Notes under the pieces: model-generated
What the model was told of the DNA's origin: nothing
Seen by the model: only the letters and a program-made list of their open reading frames with translations
Database searches by the model: none
Position numbers and translations under genes: made by a program
Assembly: GCA_900320245.1 (NCBI GenBank)
Contig: ONRP01000003.1
Location: 1-64,000, forward strand
Length of the DNA: 64,000 nt
Source of the DNA: an uncultured Prevotellaceae bacterium
GTDB taxonomy: Bacteria; Bacteroidota; Bacteroidia; Bacteroidales; Muribaculaceae
Direction of reading: 5' to 3'
In this document: one piece after another, positions 46,829 to 56,867 of the stretch
Layout: each line of letters opens with the position of its first letter
How positions within the stretch are numbered: the first letter of the stretch is position 1

Positions 46829-49800
46829 TCAATTGCCCAGCATCTCTTCCAGGTTGGCAGAAACTTCGCCGCCACCCTCCTGCTGTTGGGCCTGCTCCTG
46901 CATGCGAGCCTGCATCTGCTGGCGGAGAGCCGCCTCATATTGCTGCTGGAACTGTAACTGGCGTTCCAGGCTGACACCCATGTCCTGCAACTTGGGAACG
47001 ACCTTAGTGCGATAATCATCATCGCCAAACCACTCGCCATAGTCAGCCAGCATGTCAAGCAGATACTGCTGGTCGATAAACTTGTCGGTACGGGTCAACT
47101 GGGAGTACTGGTTGGGGCTCAGCGACTGATAGTAACGCACATACTGGCCATAGTGTACAATCTCGTCCTCAAGAATCTTCCTGGCCTTATCGGTGTAGGT
47201 GTTATCCTTGGCCGACTCGCCCAACTGGTGATAAATCTCGGCGACCTCTTCGCCAATCTGAACCGTGAACGGGCAAATCGAAACCGGCAGTTTCTCCATC
47301 ATCAGGTCGAGGATAGTACCGGCCTTCTTGTAGCGGTCGGCGGCATAATCCTCGACACTCATGCCCTCGGGGATAGGATACTTGCCGTCTTCGGCCATAC
47401 GGCCTTCGGTAATCAGTGCGCTGGCAAGTTGCATCATGGCGCTGCGCGTCGTCGTTACCATGCGGCAGATCGTCTCGTCAAGATAAATCTCACCCGGCTT
47501 GGCGGTGTCCAGACCACCCCAACGGAAATTATTGACCACATTGTCATACATGATGTCGGTCGAGACATTGGTGCCCCTGGACGGACCCTGAATCGGCGTA
47601 ACTTGGTAAGCGAGACCCGTCAGACGCAGATAAGGCTGCAGGCCCAGGTAGTAACTGTCGGGAACGGTCATCGCGAAGTAGCACGGACGGTTCCAGCCCT
47701 CGGCGATGCTGCTGGCAATGATGTCGAACGACATCAACTGGCTCGAGGTCATGCCCTGGCCCATTTGTGCCAGATTGACGTTGATAGAGTCAACAATCAG
47801 CGCACGCTGCGAGGGTTTTACCACACCGGCCTTGATGGCCTGGTCGGCATCAACAGGCATGAAGACATTGGGATACTTGATCATGTTGATGCCAAACGGA
47901 TTGGACGTTTTGTTGTCGGGGGCATAGACATCGGCCAGCGAGGTCAGCGCATTGGTAAGCGTCATATCGGGCTGCCAAATGTAGTTGACCACGTGCTGGT
48001 CATAGGCATAGGTCGTATCGCTGGCCTGCATGGGCAGCGGAGCCGACTCATAGGCCGCACGGCGCATCTGACTGATGTACCAGTCGGTGGCCAGGTAACT
48101 CAGGTTGACGGCACGCACGTCGGTGCGGTAGCCCTCCACCTCCTGCAGATACCACAGCGGGAAGGTGTCGTTGTCACCGTTACAGAAGATGACACCGTTG
48201 GGGGCCACGCTCGACAGGTAGTTGCGGCCGAAGTCGCGGGCCGCATAACGGCCACTGCGGTCGTGGTCGTCCCAGGTCTGGCTCACCATCTGCAGGGGCA
48301 CGAGGATGCCGATGAGGGCAGCCACGCCTGCGATAGCGGTAGCCATACCGTTGCTCGAACCTGCAGGTGCCTCACCTGCCAGCGCGGTGGTCTCGGCACC
48401 AGCCTCTTTCTTATCGGCCTGTTTGCCCGACTTCTTCATCAGCCACATGGCGAAACTCCACAGGGCAGCAACACCCATACCGACCCAGATGCTGAAAGCA
48501 TAGAACGAGCCGGCGTAGGCATAGTCACGCTCACGGGGCTGGCTCGGCGTCTGGTTCAGGTACATCACGATGGCGATACCCGTCATGAAGAACAGGAAGA
48601 AGACTACCCAGAACTGCTCGATGCCGCGACGGCCGCGATAGGCCTGCCACAACAGTCCGAACAGACCCATCAGCAGCGGCAGCATGTAGAACACATTGTG
48701 TCCCTTGTTGCCCTTGCCCATGTCGTCGGGCAGCATGCTCTGGTCACCCAGACGCGGGTTGTCGATAAACGAGTAACCGGTAATCCAGTTGCCGTGGTTC
48801 ACCTCGCCCATACCCTGGATGTCGTTCTGTCGGCCCGAGAAGTTCCACATGAAGTAGCGCCAGTACATATAGTTCAACTGATAACTGATAAAGAAGCGCA
48901 GGTTCTCGGCCATCGTCGGCTTAATTGACGGACGGGTCTGTATCGTATTGCCTTCGCTATCAACCATCACAGTGGCATCGACGGTAGTGCCCTTCATATC
49001 GAGCCACTCGATATACTCTTGGGCATGCTTGTCGTCGTGGATGCGCGGGAAGAACATATCCAGTTCGGGGCTGAACACGTAATTCGTCTTGGGACCGATA
49101 GCCTTATAGTGGTCACGCTGGCCAGGCTGGGTCTTCACCTCGGGAGCATACTGCATCGGACCCTCTTTGACGACAGGTTCTGACGTTTCCTGGCCTTTCG
49201 GCGTGGATACCATCTGGCTGTAGAGGGTGCGGCCATAGAACAACGGCGATTCGCCATACTGCTCACGGCTCAGGTACTTGGCCAACGCATAGGTGTTATT
49301 GGGCGAGTTCTCGTCCAGCGGGGTGTTCTGGGAACTGCGGATGAGAATCAGCGCATAACTGCTGAAACCGATGAAGATCACGAGCACCGACATGATGATG
49401 TTGGTGAACACGCGAACGGGAACGCGCTTGCAGAAGCCGAACAGATAGACACACAATGCCACAATCAGCACCAGCCAAAGCAGGATGTTGTCGCTGACGA
49501 AGCAGATGCCTGACATCAGCATGGCCAGTCCAAAGGAAATCTTGATGAGCAGATCGCTCTTGTTCTTATAGAGTGCGAACAGGGCAAACGCCAACACGGC
49601 AAGCAGCAAGATAGCATACACGAGCACGCCAGAGTTGAACGACATACCCAGCGTGTTGACAAAGAACAGGTCAAACTGCTGACCCCACTTGACGAAGCCG
49701 GGTTCCAGACCGTACAGAATCAAGCCCACAACAGCAAATGACACGAGCAGCGTCAGGAGCGAGCCCTTCACGCTCGAGTTCTTGCCGTGGGAACGGCACT

Positions 49801-50434
49801 GGCGGTAGTAGAATACCAGCGCGATGGCGGGGATACACAGCAGGTTCAGCAGGTGCACACCCAGAGACACGCCAATCACATAGGCAATCAGGATAATCCA
49901 GCGGTCGCTTTGGGGCTCATCGGCACGGTTCTCCCACTTGAGGATGAGCCAGAACACCAGCGCGGTGCAGAACGATGAGAAAGCGTAAACCTCGGCCTCG
50001 ACAGCGCTGAACCAGAAGGTGTCGCTCCACGTGTAGACCAACGCGCCGCAGATGCCGCTACCCATCACCACGAGGTACTGGGCCAGGGTCATCTTGTCCT
50101 CCTCGCCGTCCTTGACGACGAGTTTCTTCACCAGATGGGTGACGGACCAGAAGAGCAGCAGAATCGTTAAAGCACTGAAAATCGCCGACATGGCATTGAC
50201 GCACTTGGCAACAGCCATCACGTCACCACCGGCAAACTTGCTTGCGAAGTTGGCGGCAAGGATAAAAATCGGGTTGCCAGGCGGGTGGCCGATTTCAGTC
50301 TTAAAACCTTGAGCGATAAATTCCGGGCAATCCCAGAAACTGGCTGTCGGCTCGATGGTCAGCAGATAGGTCGCTGCCGCAATCACAAAGATGAGCCATC
50401 CCAGCGTGTTGTTGATGAGTTTGTACTTCTTCAT
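46829..50434 (-). CDS. DUF2723/GT117 membrane glycosyltransferase
   Basis: A 1201-residue membrane protein. The N-terminal DUF2723 region has the conserved loop TASFWDCPEFIAQ with E/D catalytic candidates near residue 32-40 and GHPPGNPI. About a dozen hydrophobic helices lie between 10 and 380 and again at about 590-730, with a soluble C-terminal domain (about 730-1180). The C-terminus is Gln/Met-rich (a QQQ/QMQ coiled stretch). The family resembles protein O-mannosyltransferases and is assigned to GT117; it is proposed to glycosylate exported proteins in Bacteroidetes. A full promoter is visible. Confidence 0.9.
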   Translation of the reverse strand: MKKYKLINNTLGWLIFVIAAATYLLTIEPTASFWDCPEFIAQGFKTEIGHPPGNPIFILAANFASKFAGGDVMAVAKCVNAMSAIFSALTILLLFWSVTHLVKKLVVKDGEEDKMTLAQYLVVMGSGICGALVYTWSDTFWFSAVEAEVYAFSSFCTALVFWLILKWENRADEPQSDRWIILIAYVIGVSLGVHLLNLLCIPAIALVFYYRQCRSHGKNSSVKGSLLTLLVSFAVVGLILYGLEPGFVKWGQQFDLFFVNTLGMSFNSGVLVYAILLLAVLAFALFALYKNKSDLLIKISFGLAMLMSGICFVSDNILLWLVLIVALCVYLFGFCKRVPVRVFTNIIMSVLVIFIGFSSYALILIRSSQNTPLDENSPNNTYALAKYLSREQYGESPLFYGRTLYSQMVSTPKGQETSEPVVKEGPMQYAPEVKTQPGQRDHYKAIGPKTNYVFSPELDMFFPRIHDDKHAQEYIEWLDMKGTTVDATVMVDSEGNTIQTRPSIKPTMAENLRFFISYQLNYMYWRYFMWNFSGRQNDIQGMGEVNHGNWITGYSFIDNPRLGDQSMLPDDMGKGNKGHNVFYMLPLLMGLFGLLWQAYRGRRGIEQFWVVFFLFFMTGIAIVMYLNQTPSQPRERDYAYAGSFYAFSIWVGMGVAALWSFAMWLMKKSGKQADKKEAGAETTALAGEAPAGSSNGMATAIAGVAALIGILVPLQMVSQTWDDHDRSGRYAARDFGRNYLSSVAPNGVIFCNGDNDTFPLWYLQEVEGYRTDVRAVNLSYLATDWYISQMRRAAYESAPLPMQASDTTYAYDQHVVNYIWQPDMTLTNALTSLADVYAPDNKTSNPFGINMIKYPNVFMPVDADQAIKAGVVKPSQRALIVDSINVNLAQMGQGMTSSQLMSFDIIASSIAEGWNRPCYFAMTVPDSYYLGLQPYLRLTGLAYQVTPIQGPSRGTNVSTDIMYDNVVNNFRWGGLDTAKPGEIYLDETICRMVTTTRSAMMQLASALITEGRMAEDGKYPIPEGMSVEDYAADRYKKAGTILDLMMEKLPVSICPFTVQIGEEVAEIYHQLGESAKDNTYTDKARKILEDEIVHYGQYVRYYQSLSPNQYSQLTRTDKFIDQQYLLDMLADYGEWFGDDDYRTKVVPKLQDMGVSLERQLQFQQQYEAALRQQMQARMQEQAQQQEGGGEVSANLEEMLGN

Positions 50435-50558
50435 CGTTTAAATTTGTTGTTTCTATTTCGTTTTTAGTAGTTATTGTCGTGTTATGCCATTGCGCAAAAA
50501 CCAAGTGCCGACAGCAATACGCAATCGGCGCTGGCTTCGCCAAAATTGTTCAAACGGC

Positions 50559-50591
50559 AAAATTAAGCATAATCTTTGAAAACGGGCCAAA
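50559..50591 (-). promoter_or_regulatory. Promoter of the GT117 gene
   Basis: Minus strand: TTTG (50588-50591), 21 bases, TAATTTTG (50559-50566). It is divergent from the promoter at 50616-50646; the two -33 boxes are only about 25 bases apart. Confidence 0.7.
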
Positions 50592-50615
50592 CCCATGCCC
50601 GATATTTGCCAAAAT

Positions 50616-50646
50616 TTTGATTTTTTGAAAAATCCATTTAACTTTG
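50616..50646 (+). promoter_or_regulatory. Promoter of the 50702 operon
   Basis: TTTG (50616-50619), 19 bases, TAACTTTG (50639-50646). The start codon of the first gene is at 50702. Confidence 0.7.
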
Positions 50647-50701
50647 TGGCTCATTATAAGTCTAAATGACAAAATTACACGGAAATTAATAAGAGACGAC
50701 T

Positions 50702-51133
50702 ATGAAACAGTTCAGATTATACATCACGGCGCTGGTGCTGGCCATGGCCGGCATCATGGCGACACAGGCCGATGCACAGGTGCTGCGCGACGCCGATTTC
50801 AACAGCATCGGGCGCATCAACGGCAACGGCGTGGTCCGCAACGACTCAGGACGCTCGGTGGGCACGTTTGACGCCGACGGCACTGTTCGCGACAACAAGG
50901 GCACAGTGCTGGGCGAAATCAAGCAACTCGAGATTTTTGACACCGAGGGCACGCGCATCGGATACATCAACAACGACGGCACCGTGCGCGACGGCGAGAG
51001 CAACGTGCTGGGCTACATCAGCATCAACGACGGCAAGGTGAGCGACGCCCAGAAACAGACCATCGGCTTTGCCCGCGGCGTCAGGGTGGACTGGATTGCC
51101 GGCTATTACTTCTTCCATTTCTTCGAGAAGTAA
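50702..51133 (+). CDS. Small secreted repeat protein
   Basis: A 143-residue exported protein (signal peptide about 1-23, ADAQV) made of five turns of a short repeat of the form (S/R)(I/V)G-x-(I/F)-(N/D)-x-(N/D)G(T/V)V(R/S)(N/D), for example SIGRINGNGVVRND, SVGTFDADGTVRDN and RIGYINNDGTVRDG. The likely fold is a beta-solenoid. Its C-terminus is aromatic (YYFFHFFEK). The repeat type is common in Bacteroidetes; function is unknown. It is the first gene of the operon, 10 bases before the NagZ-like gene. Confidence 0.75.
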   Translation: MKQFRLYITALVLAMAGIMATQADAQVLRDADFNSIGRINGNGVVRNDSGRSVGTFDADGTVRDNKGTVLGEIKQLEIFDTEGTRIGYINNDGTVRDGESNVLGYISINDGKVSDAQKQTIGFARGVRVDWIAGYYFFHFFEK

Positions 51134-51143
51134 CCGATTGATA

Positions 51144-52262
51144 ATGAAACGCATCACTGTGATACTGGCTATTGTGCTGCTGGCAGCCAATAGCCTTTTT
51201 GCACAACTGCCGGCCGACTCGGTGCTGCGGCGATATGCCGCCGGCATGCTTATGGTAGGTTTCAAGGGCGACAGCGTGACCGAGGATTGTGACGCTGCCC
51301 GCTACGTGCGCGACCTGCACGTCGGAGCCATCGTGCTGTTCGACATCGACATGACCGGTGACGCCACCCTGGGGTCACGCAACATCACCAGCAAGGAGCG
51401 CCTCACCCGCATGACCGGGCAACTGCAGCAGTGGGCCGACTATCCCCTGCTCATCGCCACCGACCAGGAGGGCGGCAAGGTAGCCCGCCTCAAACCGCAA
51501 TACGGCTTCTTGCCCACGGTGACAGCCGAGTACCTGGGAACAGTAGACAACGAGGATACCACACGCTACTATGCCGCTCGACTCGCACGCGAGATGCACG
51601 AGAGCGGGGTGAACGTCAACCTGGCCCCCGTGGTTGATGTGCTCAACCACGACTGCGCTGCCGTGGGCCACTACCTGCGCTGCTACTCGACCGACCCGCA
51701 GGTTATCGCCCGCCATGCGGGCTGGTTCATCGACGAGTGCCACCGCCATGACGTGCTGTGCACCCTGAAGCATTTTCCCGGCCACGGCAATGCCATCGAC
51801 GACTCGCACTACAGCTTTGTCGACGTGACCAACGGCTGGACCGAGGCCGAGTTGGAACCCTTTGCCCGCCTCATCGACGCCGGTCAGGCCGACCTGATCA
51901 TGACGGCCCACCTGTTCAACCGCAATATCGACGACGAGTACCCCGCCACTTTGTCCCGGAAGACCCTTACCGACCTGTTGCGCAACCAGATGGGCTACGA
52001 CGGTGTCATCGTGACCGATGACCTGTATATGCAGGCCATCCGCAACCAGTACAGCATCCCCACAGCGCTGGAACTCGCCATCAACGCGGGAGCCGACATC
52101 ATCTGCGTGGGCAACAACATCAGCACCGGCTTTGAAGCCGACCGTCCTTTCCTGCTTGTGGACATGATTGTCAACTCGGTAAAGGAAGGGCGTATCCCGT
52201 GGCAGCGGCTGCAAGAGTCACACGAGCGCCTACAGCGCCTGCAACAGAAACTAACACATTGA
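51144..52262 (+). CDS. Exported NagZ-like GH3 beta-N-acetylhexosaminidase
   Basis: A 372-residue glycoside hydrolase family 3 enzyme. The start at 51144 gives a signal peptide (about 1-20, SLFAQ). The NagZ signature KHFPGHGNAIDDSHY (near residues 210-224), with the Asp-His dyad, and the nucleophile region GVIVTDDLYMQA (near 288-299) are present. NagZ removes N-acetylglucosamine from anhydromuropeptides in peptidoglycan recycling. In E. coli it is cytoplasmic, whereas this one appears exported. It lies 13 bases before an LD-carboxypeptidase gene acting on the same substrates. Confidence 0.9.
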   Translation: MKRITVILAIVLLAANSLFAQLPADSVLRRYAAGMLMVGFKGDSVTEDCDAARYVRDLHVGAIVLFDIDMTGDATLGSRNITSKERLTRMTGQLQQWADYPLLIATDQEGGKVARLKPQYGFLPTVTAEYLGTVDNEDTTRYYAARLAREMHESGVNVNLAPVVDVLNHDCAAVGHYLRCYSTDPQVIARHAGWFIDECHRHDVLCTLKHFPGHGNAIDDSHYSFVDVTNGWTEAELEPFARLIDAGQADLIMTAHLFNRNIDDEYPATLSRKTLTDLLRNQMGYDGVIVTDDLYMQAIRNQYSIPTALELAINAGADIICVGNNISTGFEADRPFLLVDMIVNSVKEGRIPWQRLQESHERLQRLQQKLTH

Positions 52263-52275
52263 TATACAACGACAT

Positions 52276-53274
52276 ATGAAACGCAACATCCTTATCGCCA
52301 TCATTACCGTTATGGCCACATTAACAGCCCTTGCCGACGGGGACAGGCTCACCATGCCCGCTCCCTTGAAGCCCGGTGACAAAATCGCCATCATCTCTCC
52401 CGCCAGCACTCCTGGCAAAGACAATCCCGAGAAGGCCGCTGCCACGCTGCGTGCCTGGGGCTTCGACCCCGTTATCGGACAACATGCCCTCACCAGGTGC
52501 CACATGTATGCCGGCACCATCGAGGAGCGCTGCACCGACCTGCGCTGGGCCCTCGAGGACCCCGAAATCAAAGCCATCGTGTGCACCCGCGGCGGCTATG
52601 GCTCAGCCATGCTGCTCGGCACGATGACCCATGAGGACTTCGCCAAGCATCCCAAGTGGATTGTGGGCTACAGCGACATCACTGCCCTGCACAGCGCGAT
52701 GGTGTGCAGCGGTGTGATGAGCCTGCACGCCAACATGGGCGGTGCACTGGGTGGCCGCGGAGCCGACGACAGCATCAACGAGATACTGCACAACGTGCTG
52801 CTGGGCACACTGCCCTCCTACACCATCCCCAAACACCCGCTCAACAAGATGGGCACTGCCCACGGCATCGTCCTGGGCGGCAACATGGCCGTGTTCACCA
52901 ACATCGGCGGCAGCCGTGAGTGGGATTTCCTGGACCGCGACAACATCCAGGGCAAGGACATTATCTTGTTCTTTGAGGACGTGAGCGAGAACATGCCGCG
53001 CGTCAACAGCATGCTGCAGCAGTTGCGCCTCAAGGGCGTGCTCGACCAGGTCAAGGGCATCATCGTGGGCCGCTTCACCGAGTATGAGCCGCGCGACGGC
53101 TATGCCGACATGTACGAGATGCTCAGCGAGACGCTCAACGGCTATGATATCCCCGTGTGCTACGATTTCCCCGCCAGCCACGACGAGGACTGGAACTACC
53201 CGATGATTGAGGGCTGCCCCGCCACGCTCACTGTCGCCCCCGAGGGCGTGACCCTCACTTTCGAAAGAAAGTAA
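52276..53274 (+). CDS. Exported LD-carboxypeptidase (peptidase S66)
   Basis: A 332-residue S66 peptidase with a signal peptide (about 1-20, ALADG). Motifs include IAIISPAS (N-terminal), CTRGGYGSAM (near 97-106) and GYSDITALH (near 131-139), where the nucleophile Ser lies; the C-terminal Glu/His pair is probably in the FFEDV (near 233) and SHDED regions. The enzyme trims the D-alanine of muropeptide tetrapeptides, releasing tripeptide for reuse. E. coli LdcA is cytoplasmic, so export is unusual. It follows the NagZ-like gene by 13 bases. Confidence 0.88.
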   Translation: MKRNILIAIITVMATLTALADGDRLTMPAPLKPGDKIAIISPASTPGKDNPEKAAATLRAWGFDPVIGQHALTRCHMYAGTIEERCTDLRWALEDPEIKAIVCTRGGYGSAMLLGTMTHEDFAKHPKWIVGYSDITALHSAMVCSGVMSLHANMGGALGGRGADDSINEILHNVLLGTLPSYTIPKHPLNKMGTAHGIVLGGNMAVFTNIGGSREWDFLDRDNIQGKDIILFFEDVSENMPRVNSMLQQLRLKGVLDQVKGIIVGRFTEYEPRDGYADMYEMLSETLNGYDIPVCYDFPASHDEDWNYPMIEGCPATLTVAPEGVTLTFERK

Positions 53275-53298
53275 CTCCCCTACTCCATAGCAACGACA

Positions 53299-53334
53299 AC
53301 ACCGCCGCCCGACAAATCATCGGACGGCGGTGTG
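53299..53334. terminator. Bidirectional terminator
   Basis: ACACCGCCGCCCGA (53299-53312) pairs with TCGGACGGCGGTGT (53319-53332), with one mismatch, between convergent genes. Confidence 0.8.
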
Positions 53335-53359
53335 CCATAGGATAAAGATTTTTTTTCTT

Positions 53360-54823
53360 TTAGAATTTGAAATCAATACCGGCACCGAACACCTTGTTGG
53401 TGCGGCTGTAAGTATCCTTGCCGGGCAGCGAGGTGTTGAAGTAGTTCTCCTCGCTACGGTCATAGTCCTTGTAGGTGGTCCAGAAATAACCCACGTTGAC
53501 CTTAATCTTCTCGTTCACGTTGATAGCGCCGCCAAAGCCGATGCTGTAACTGTCGCAGGAGAAGGAGGTATGGGTCTGGAAATCATCACTCAAGCCATAG
53601 TCGGTGTTCTGGGCACCGGCGCTCACGGTGAACATCTTGTTGATGTCCCACTCCACGCCAGCCAGCACCTCGTGGGTACCGTGACGCAAGTGTTTCTGCT
53701 TGTCGTGGGCCATCTCGGCATGCTTGTCGTCATAGTAGTGGTACTCGACGGTGGCACGCAACTTGTTGGGGATGAACTCATAGCCCAGGGCGGTATAGAG
53801 CACTGCGGGCAGGTCGTTGGGGGTATTCACGCCATGCTTGTAGTCGTCGAGTGCGGCCTCGAAGGCAGCAGGCTCGGCGATGGCGGTCTTGGTGTCGTTC
53901 TCAATGTTCAGGTTGGTCTTGAACTCATATTTGGCTGCCAGGGTAAAGCCCTTCCATACCAGGTCCATACCGATGATGGGCGTGATGCCCCAACCGGTCT
54001 GCGAGCAATCCAGGTCGATGTTGGCCATCTCGCCGTTCTGGTTGACCAGCGTGTTCAAGGTCGGAGCCAGCGAGGGATAGGAAATGGCAATCTGCTGCAC
54101 GGTAGCAGCCATCTCGGGTTTGGGCATCACCTTGACAAAGCCGCTGTAGTTGCCGTCAAAGTAGTTCATACGGATACCGGCATAGCCGCTCAACCAATCA
54201 AGAGGCCTGTAGGAAGCGCCCAACTGCAGACCGTAGATGTACTGGCGGCCCTTCATTGCCGAGTTGATGTCGTAGTTGCCAGCCGTCAGGGGCAACAGGG
54301 ATGCCACACGGGGATCGTTCAGGATGGGAGCGGTTGCGGGATTTGCAGCCAAGGCCTGCTTCAGAGCAGCCGTCTGACCATAGATACCGGCCATGATGCT
54401 GGCATCAAACACGGGCAGACCGCTATCGAAGTTGCACTTGCCACCGCCACCGGTAAAACCGAAGAAGCCCGAGAACGTCCAGCGGTCCTTCTTGTAGGCA
54501 CCGTAGAGCGACGGGATGACGGGGGCCTCGGCCTTGCCCTTGTACAGGCGGGTGTGGTCGGCCTCGGGGAACAAGGCGAAAGTGGTGAGCGCGTTGCGCG
54601 ACTGCGAAGCGCTCTGGATGTTCAGTGACAGGGTCCAGCCTTCATGGTCCATAAAGGCCAAACCGGCTGGGTTGGTATAAACGGCGTCAATCTCGTGGCT
54701 GGCACCACGGGCCATCATGCGCATGAAGGCAATATGTTGGTTGGTGTTGTGGAGCAGACCGCCCGCCATGGCGGCGATGCTAACCGTTACGAGAGAGAGT
54801 ACTAATGTTGTAATCCTTTTCAT
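53360..54823 (-). CDS. OmpP1/FadL family outer-membrane transporter
   Basis: A 487-residue outer-membrane protein. The signal peptide (about 1-21) is followed by the FadL-type plug motif NTNQHIAFMRMMARGAS and YTNPAG (near 27-55). The rest is a beta-barrel with alternating aromatic strands ending in a terminal Phe (GAGIDFKF). FadL-type channels take up long-chain fatty acids or other hydrophobic compounds; the exact solute here is unknown. The start is preceded by a -7 box (TAATTTTG, minus strand, 54874-54881). It is a single-gene unit. Confidence 0.88.
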   Translation of the reverse strand: MKRITTLVLSLVTVSIAAMAGGLLHNTNQHIAFMRMMARGASHEIDAVYTNPAGLAFMDHEGWTLSLNIQSASQSRNALTTFALFPEADHTRLYKGKAEAPVIPSLYGAYKKDRWTFSGFFGFTGGGGKCNFDSGLPVFDASIMAGIYGQTAALKQALAANPATAPILNDPRVASLLPLTAGNYDINSAMKGRQYIYGLQLGASYRPLDWLSGYAGIRMNYFDGNYSGFVKVMPKPEMAATVQQIAISYPSLAPTLNTLVNQNGEMANIDLDCSQTGWGITPIIGMDLVWKGFTLAAKYEFKTNLNIENDTKTAIAEPAAFEAALDDYKHGVNTPNDLPAVLYTALGYEFIPNKLRATVEYHYYDDKHAEMAHDKQKHLRHGTHEVLAGVEWDINKMFTVSAGAQNTDYGLSDDFQTHTSFSCDSYSIGFGGAINVNEKIKVNVGYFWTTYKDYDRSEENYFNTSLPGKDTYSRTNKVFGAGIDFKF

Positions 54824-54881
54824 TGCTATACCTATTTAAAATAAAACAAACCTGAAGTGGAGATTTTGGACAACAAAATTA

Positions 54882-55243
54882 CTGCCGCAAACGCCAATTG
54901 GTGGGCAAAAAGCCATAAAAAATGGCCTTTTCGGGTCATATCGCCACATTATTACATTTTTTAACAATCCCAAACTGTTAAAAATCTCAGGAATTCACCC
55001 TCTCCCTCTCTCAGACGACAACCATGACAACTTGAGTGACAACAACGACAGTTGACGTCGCCCTGAAATAGACTGACAAACAGGAAAAGACAAGAAAGAC
55101 AAAAACGGCCGTCAATAAAGACCCTTTTGTCCTTCTCGTCTGTCTTGTCTTCCCTAAACCCGAAGAAAACTGCGGGCAAAGTGAGCATCACAGGCTGATG
55201 CCTCTCTAAACCCTAAACTCTAAACTGCGGGCTCCAGCCCGCA
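54882..55243. other. Noncoding gap between FadL-like gene and pyrH
   Basis: No credible gene. A weak hairpin (TTTTTTAACA with TGTTAAAAAT, about 54957-54985), a GCCAT/ATGGC fold-back near 54912-54926, TAAACCC-type repeats (about 55206-55225) and the GCGGGCT-CCAGCCCGC hairpin (about 55228-55242) next to the pyrH stop. A 76-codon frame here lacks coding character. Confidence 0.55.
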
Positions 55244-55957
55244 TCAAAGCGTGACGACGGTGCCGATGGGCTCGCCGCTCATCACCTTCTTGAGGTTGCC
55301 CACGACGTCCATGTTGAACACGTGGATGGGCAACTTGTTGTCGCGAGCCATCACGGTGGCGGTCATGTCCATGACCTTGAGGCCGCGGTTGTAGATTTCG
55401 TCGTAGGTGATGCGGTCAAACTTCGTTGCAGTGGGGTCCTTCTCGGGATCGGCGGTGTAGATGCCGTCCACGCGAGTGCCCTTGAGCATGACGTCGGCCT
55501 CGACCTCGATGGCGCGCAGTGTGCTGCCCGTATCGGTGGTGAAGAAGGGGCTGCCGGTGCCGCAGGAGCAGATGGCCACCTTGCCGGCCTGCATGGCCTC
55601 GATGGCGCGCCACTTGCTGTAAGGCTCGCCAATGGGGAACATGCCGATGGCGGTGAAGACCTGGGCAGGCTGGCCGATAGCCTCGAGGGCCGACGAGAGC
55701 GCCAGCGCATTGATGACGGTGGCGAGCATACCCATCTGGTCGCCCTTCACGCGGTCAAACCCCTGGGCTGCGCCCTTGAGGCCGCGAAAGATGTTGCCAC
55801 CGCCAACGACGATGGCGACCTGTACGCCAGCGTCCACGATTTCCTTAATCTGGGTGGCATAGTCAGCCACACGCTGCGGATCGATGCCGCTACTCTGTTC
55901 TGCTGCCAGCGACTCGCCGCTGAGTTTGAGCAATATGCGATGATAAATCGGTGTCAT
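55244..55957 (-). CDS. pyrH: UMP kinase
   Basis: A 237-residue UMP kinase (amino-acid-kinase fold), phosphorylating UMP to UDP in pyrimidine nucleotide synthesis. The start at 55957 (MTPIYHRILLKLSGESL) matches the family. Motifs are KLSGESL (near 9-15), VVGGGNIFRG (near 51-60; UMP and ATP contacts), GDQMGMLATVINALAL (near 72-87), and CSCGTGSPFFTTDT (near 131-144). The length is typical (about 235-240). A terminator separates it from the TPR gene upstream. Confidence 0.96.
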   Translation of the reverse strand: MTPIYHRILLKLSGESLAAEQSSGIDPQRVADYATQIKEIVDAGVQVAIVVGGGNIFRGLKGAAQGFDRVKGDQMGMLATVINALALSSALEAIGQPAQVFTAIGMFPIGEPYSKWRAIEAMQAGKVAICSCGTGSPFFTTDTGSTLRAIEVEADVMLKGTRVDGIYTADPEKDPTATKFDRITYDEIYNRGLKVMDMTATVMARDNKLPIHVFNMDVVGNLKKVMSGEPIGTVVTL

Positions 55958-55980
55958 AGTCTTGTCTAATGTGGGTTTAT

Positions 55981-56016
55981 AAAAAAGGTTGGCACAAAAC
56001 CATGTTTTGTCCAACC
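55981..56016 (-). terminator. Terminator after the TPR protein gene
   Basis: On the minus strand GGTTGGACAAAAC pairs with GTTTTGTGCCAACC (one bulge) and six T residues follow, between the TPR gene and pyrH. Confidence 0.85.
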
Positions 56017-56045
56017 CTGTATCAGTGAATCATTATGCTTGGTAA

Positions 56046-56723
56046 TTACTTGCCGGCAAGTTCCAGAGCACGCTCCAAGTACTTGTCAACACTGAATCCA
56101 CTCTGCTGAGTGAATGCGAAGTAATTGTCCTTGATGTCTTGATAAATAGCGGCCTCCTCGGCATACTTCTGCTGCTCGTGCAGAACGGTAGCCTTCTTGA
56201 TCATGAACAAGGGGGCATAGGATTCGTTACCCTTGGCCAGGCTGATAGCCTTGTCATAGCAGGACAATGCCTCGGGATACTTCTTGAGATTGACGTAGCA
56301 GTCGCCCATCAGAGACTGGGACTCGGGACCTACAACGTCACCCTCGGGATCATATTTCTCGAGGTGCTTCAAGGCCTCGGGATATTTCTCCTTCTGCGAC
56401 AGCAGGATAGCAGCATTCAGGTGGGCTACATTGCCGAACCTGTTGCCATACTCGTCGGCAACCTGCTCAAATTTCTTCAGAGCCTCGTCGGAATTACCTT
56501 GTATCAATTCATAATAAGCCTTGCCGTAAGCCTCCTTGGCATCGGCCTCGTTCTTGTTGTGCAGATAAATCCATCCTCCAGCAAGCAGTGCAATTATTGC
56601 GATACCGATGAGCGCCCAATTGACATACTTCTTGTTGTCTTCAATGCGTTGTGCCGCCGAGGTGAGCGATTCATTCACCTCTTCAAGGGTTGTGCGGGCA
56701 CTTTGATTTTGTTTTTTTGCCAT
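56046..56723 (-). CDS. Single-pass membrane TPR protein
   Basis: A 225-residue protein with a short cytoplasmic N-terminus, one transmembrane helix (about 34-52) and a periplasmic tetratricopeptide region (about 65-215), resembling the YfgM/BamD-like scaffold proteins of Bacteroidetes. The TPR units include AYYELIQGNSDEALKKFEQV, AAILLSQKEKYPEALKHLEK and GDCYVNLKKYPEALSCYDKA. The likely role is protein-protein interaction in the envelope. A -7 box (TAATTTTG, minus strand, 56767-56774) precedes it. Confidence 0.85.
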   Translation of the reverse strand: MAKKQNQSARTTLEEVNESLTSAAQRIEDNKKYVNWALIGIAIIALLAGGWIYLHNKNEADAKEAYGKAYYELIQGNSDEALKKFEQVADEYGNRFGNVAHLNAAILLSQKEKYPEALKHLEKYDPEGDVVGPESQSLMGDCYVNLKKYPEALSCYDKAISLAKGNESYAPLFMIKKATVLHEQQKYAEEAAIYQDIKDNYFAFTQQSGFSVDKYLERALELAGK

Positions 56724-56867
56724 TTCTATTGCGTTAATTATAATGTTTTCGTCAGTTTAGCGGGCGCAAAATTAATAGTTATTCTTAAATCTGAAAAGCA
56801 AAAAGGCAACATTTTTTGTTTTTGGGGTCATTTTGACGGTCAGATTCGGCCAGATAACACTTTTTTT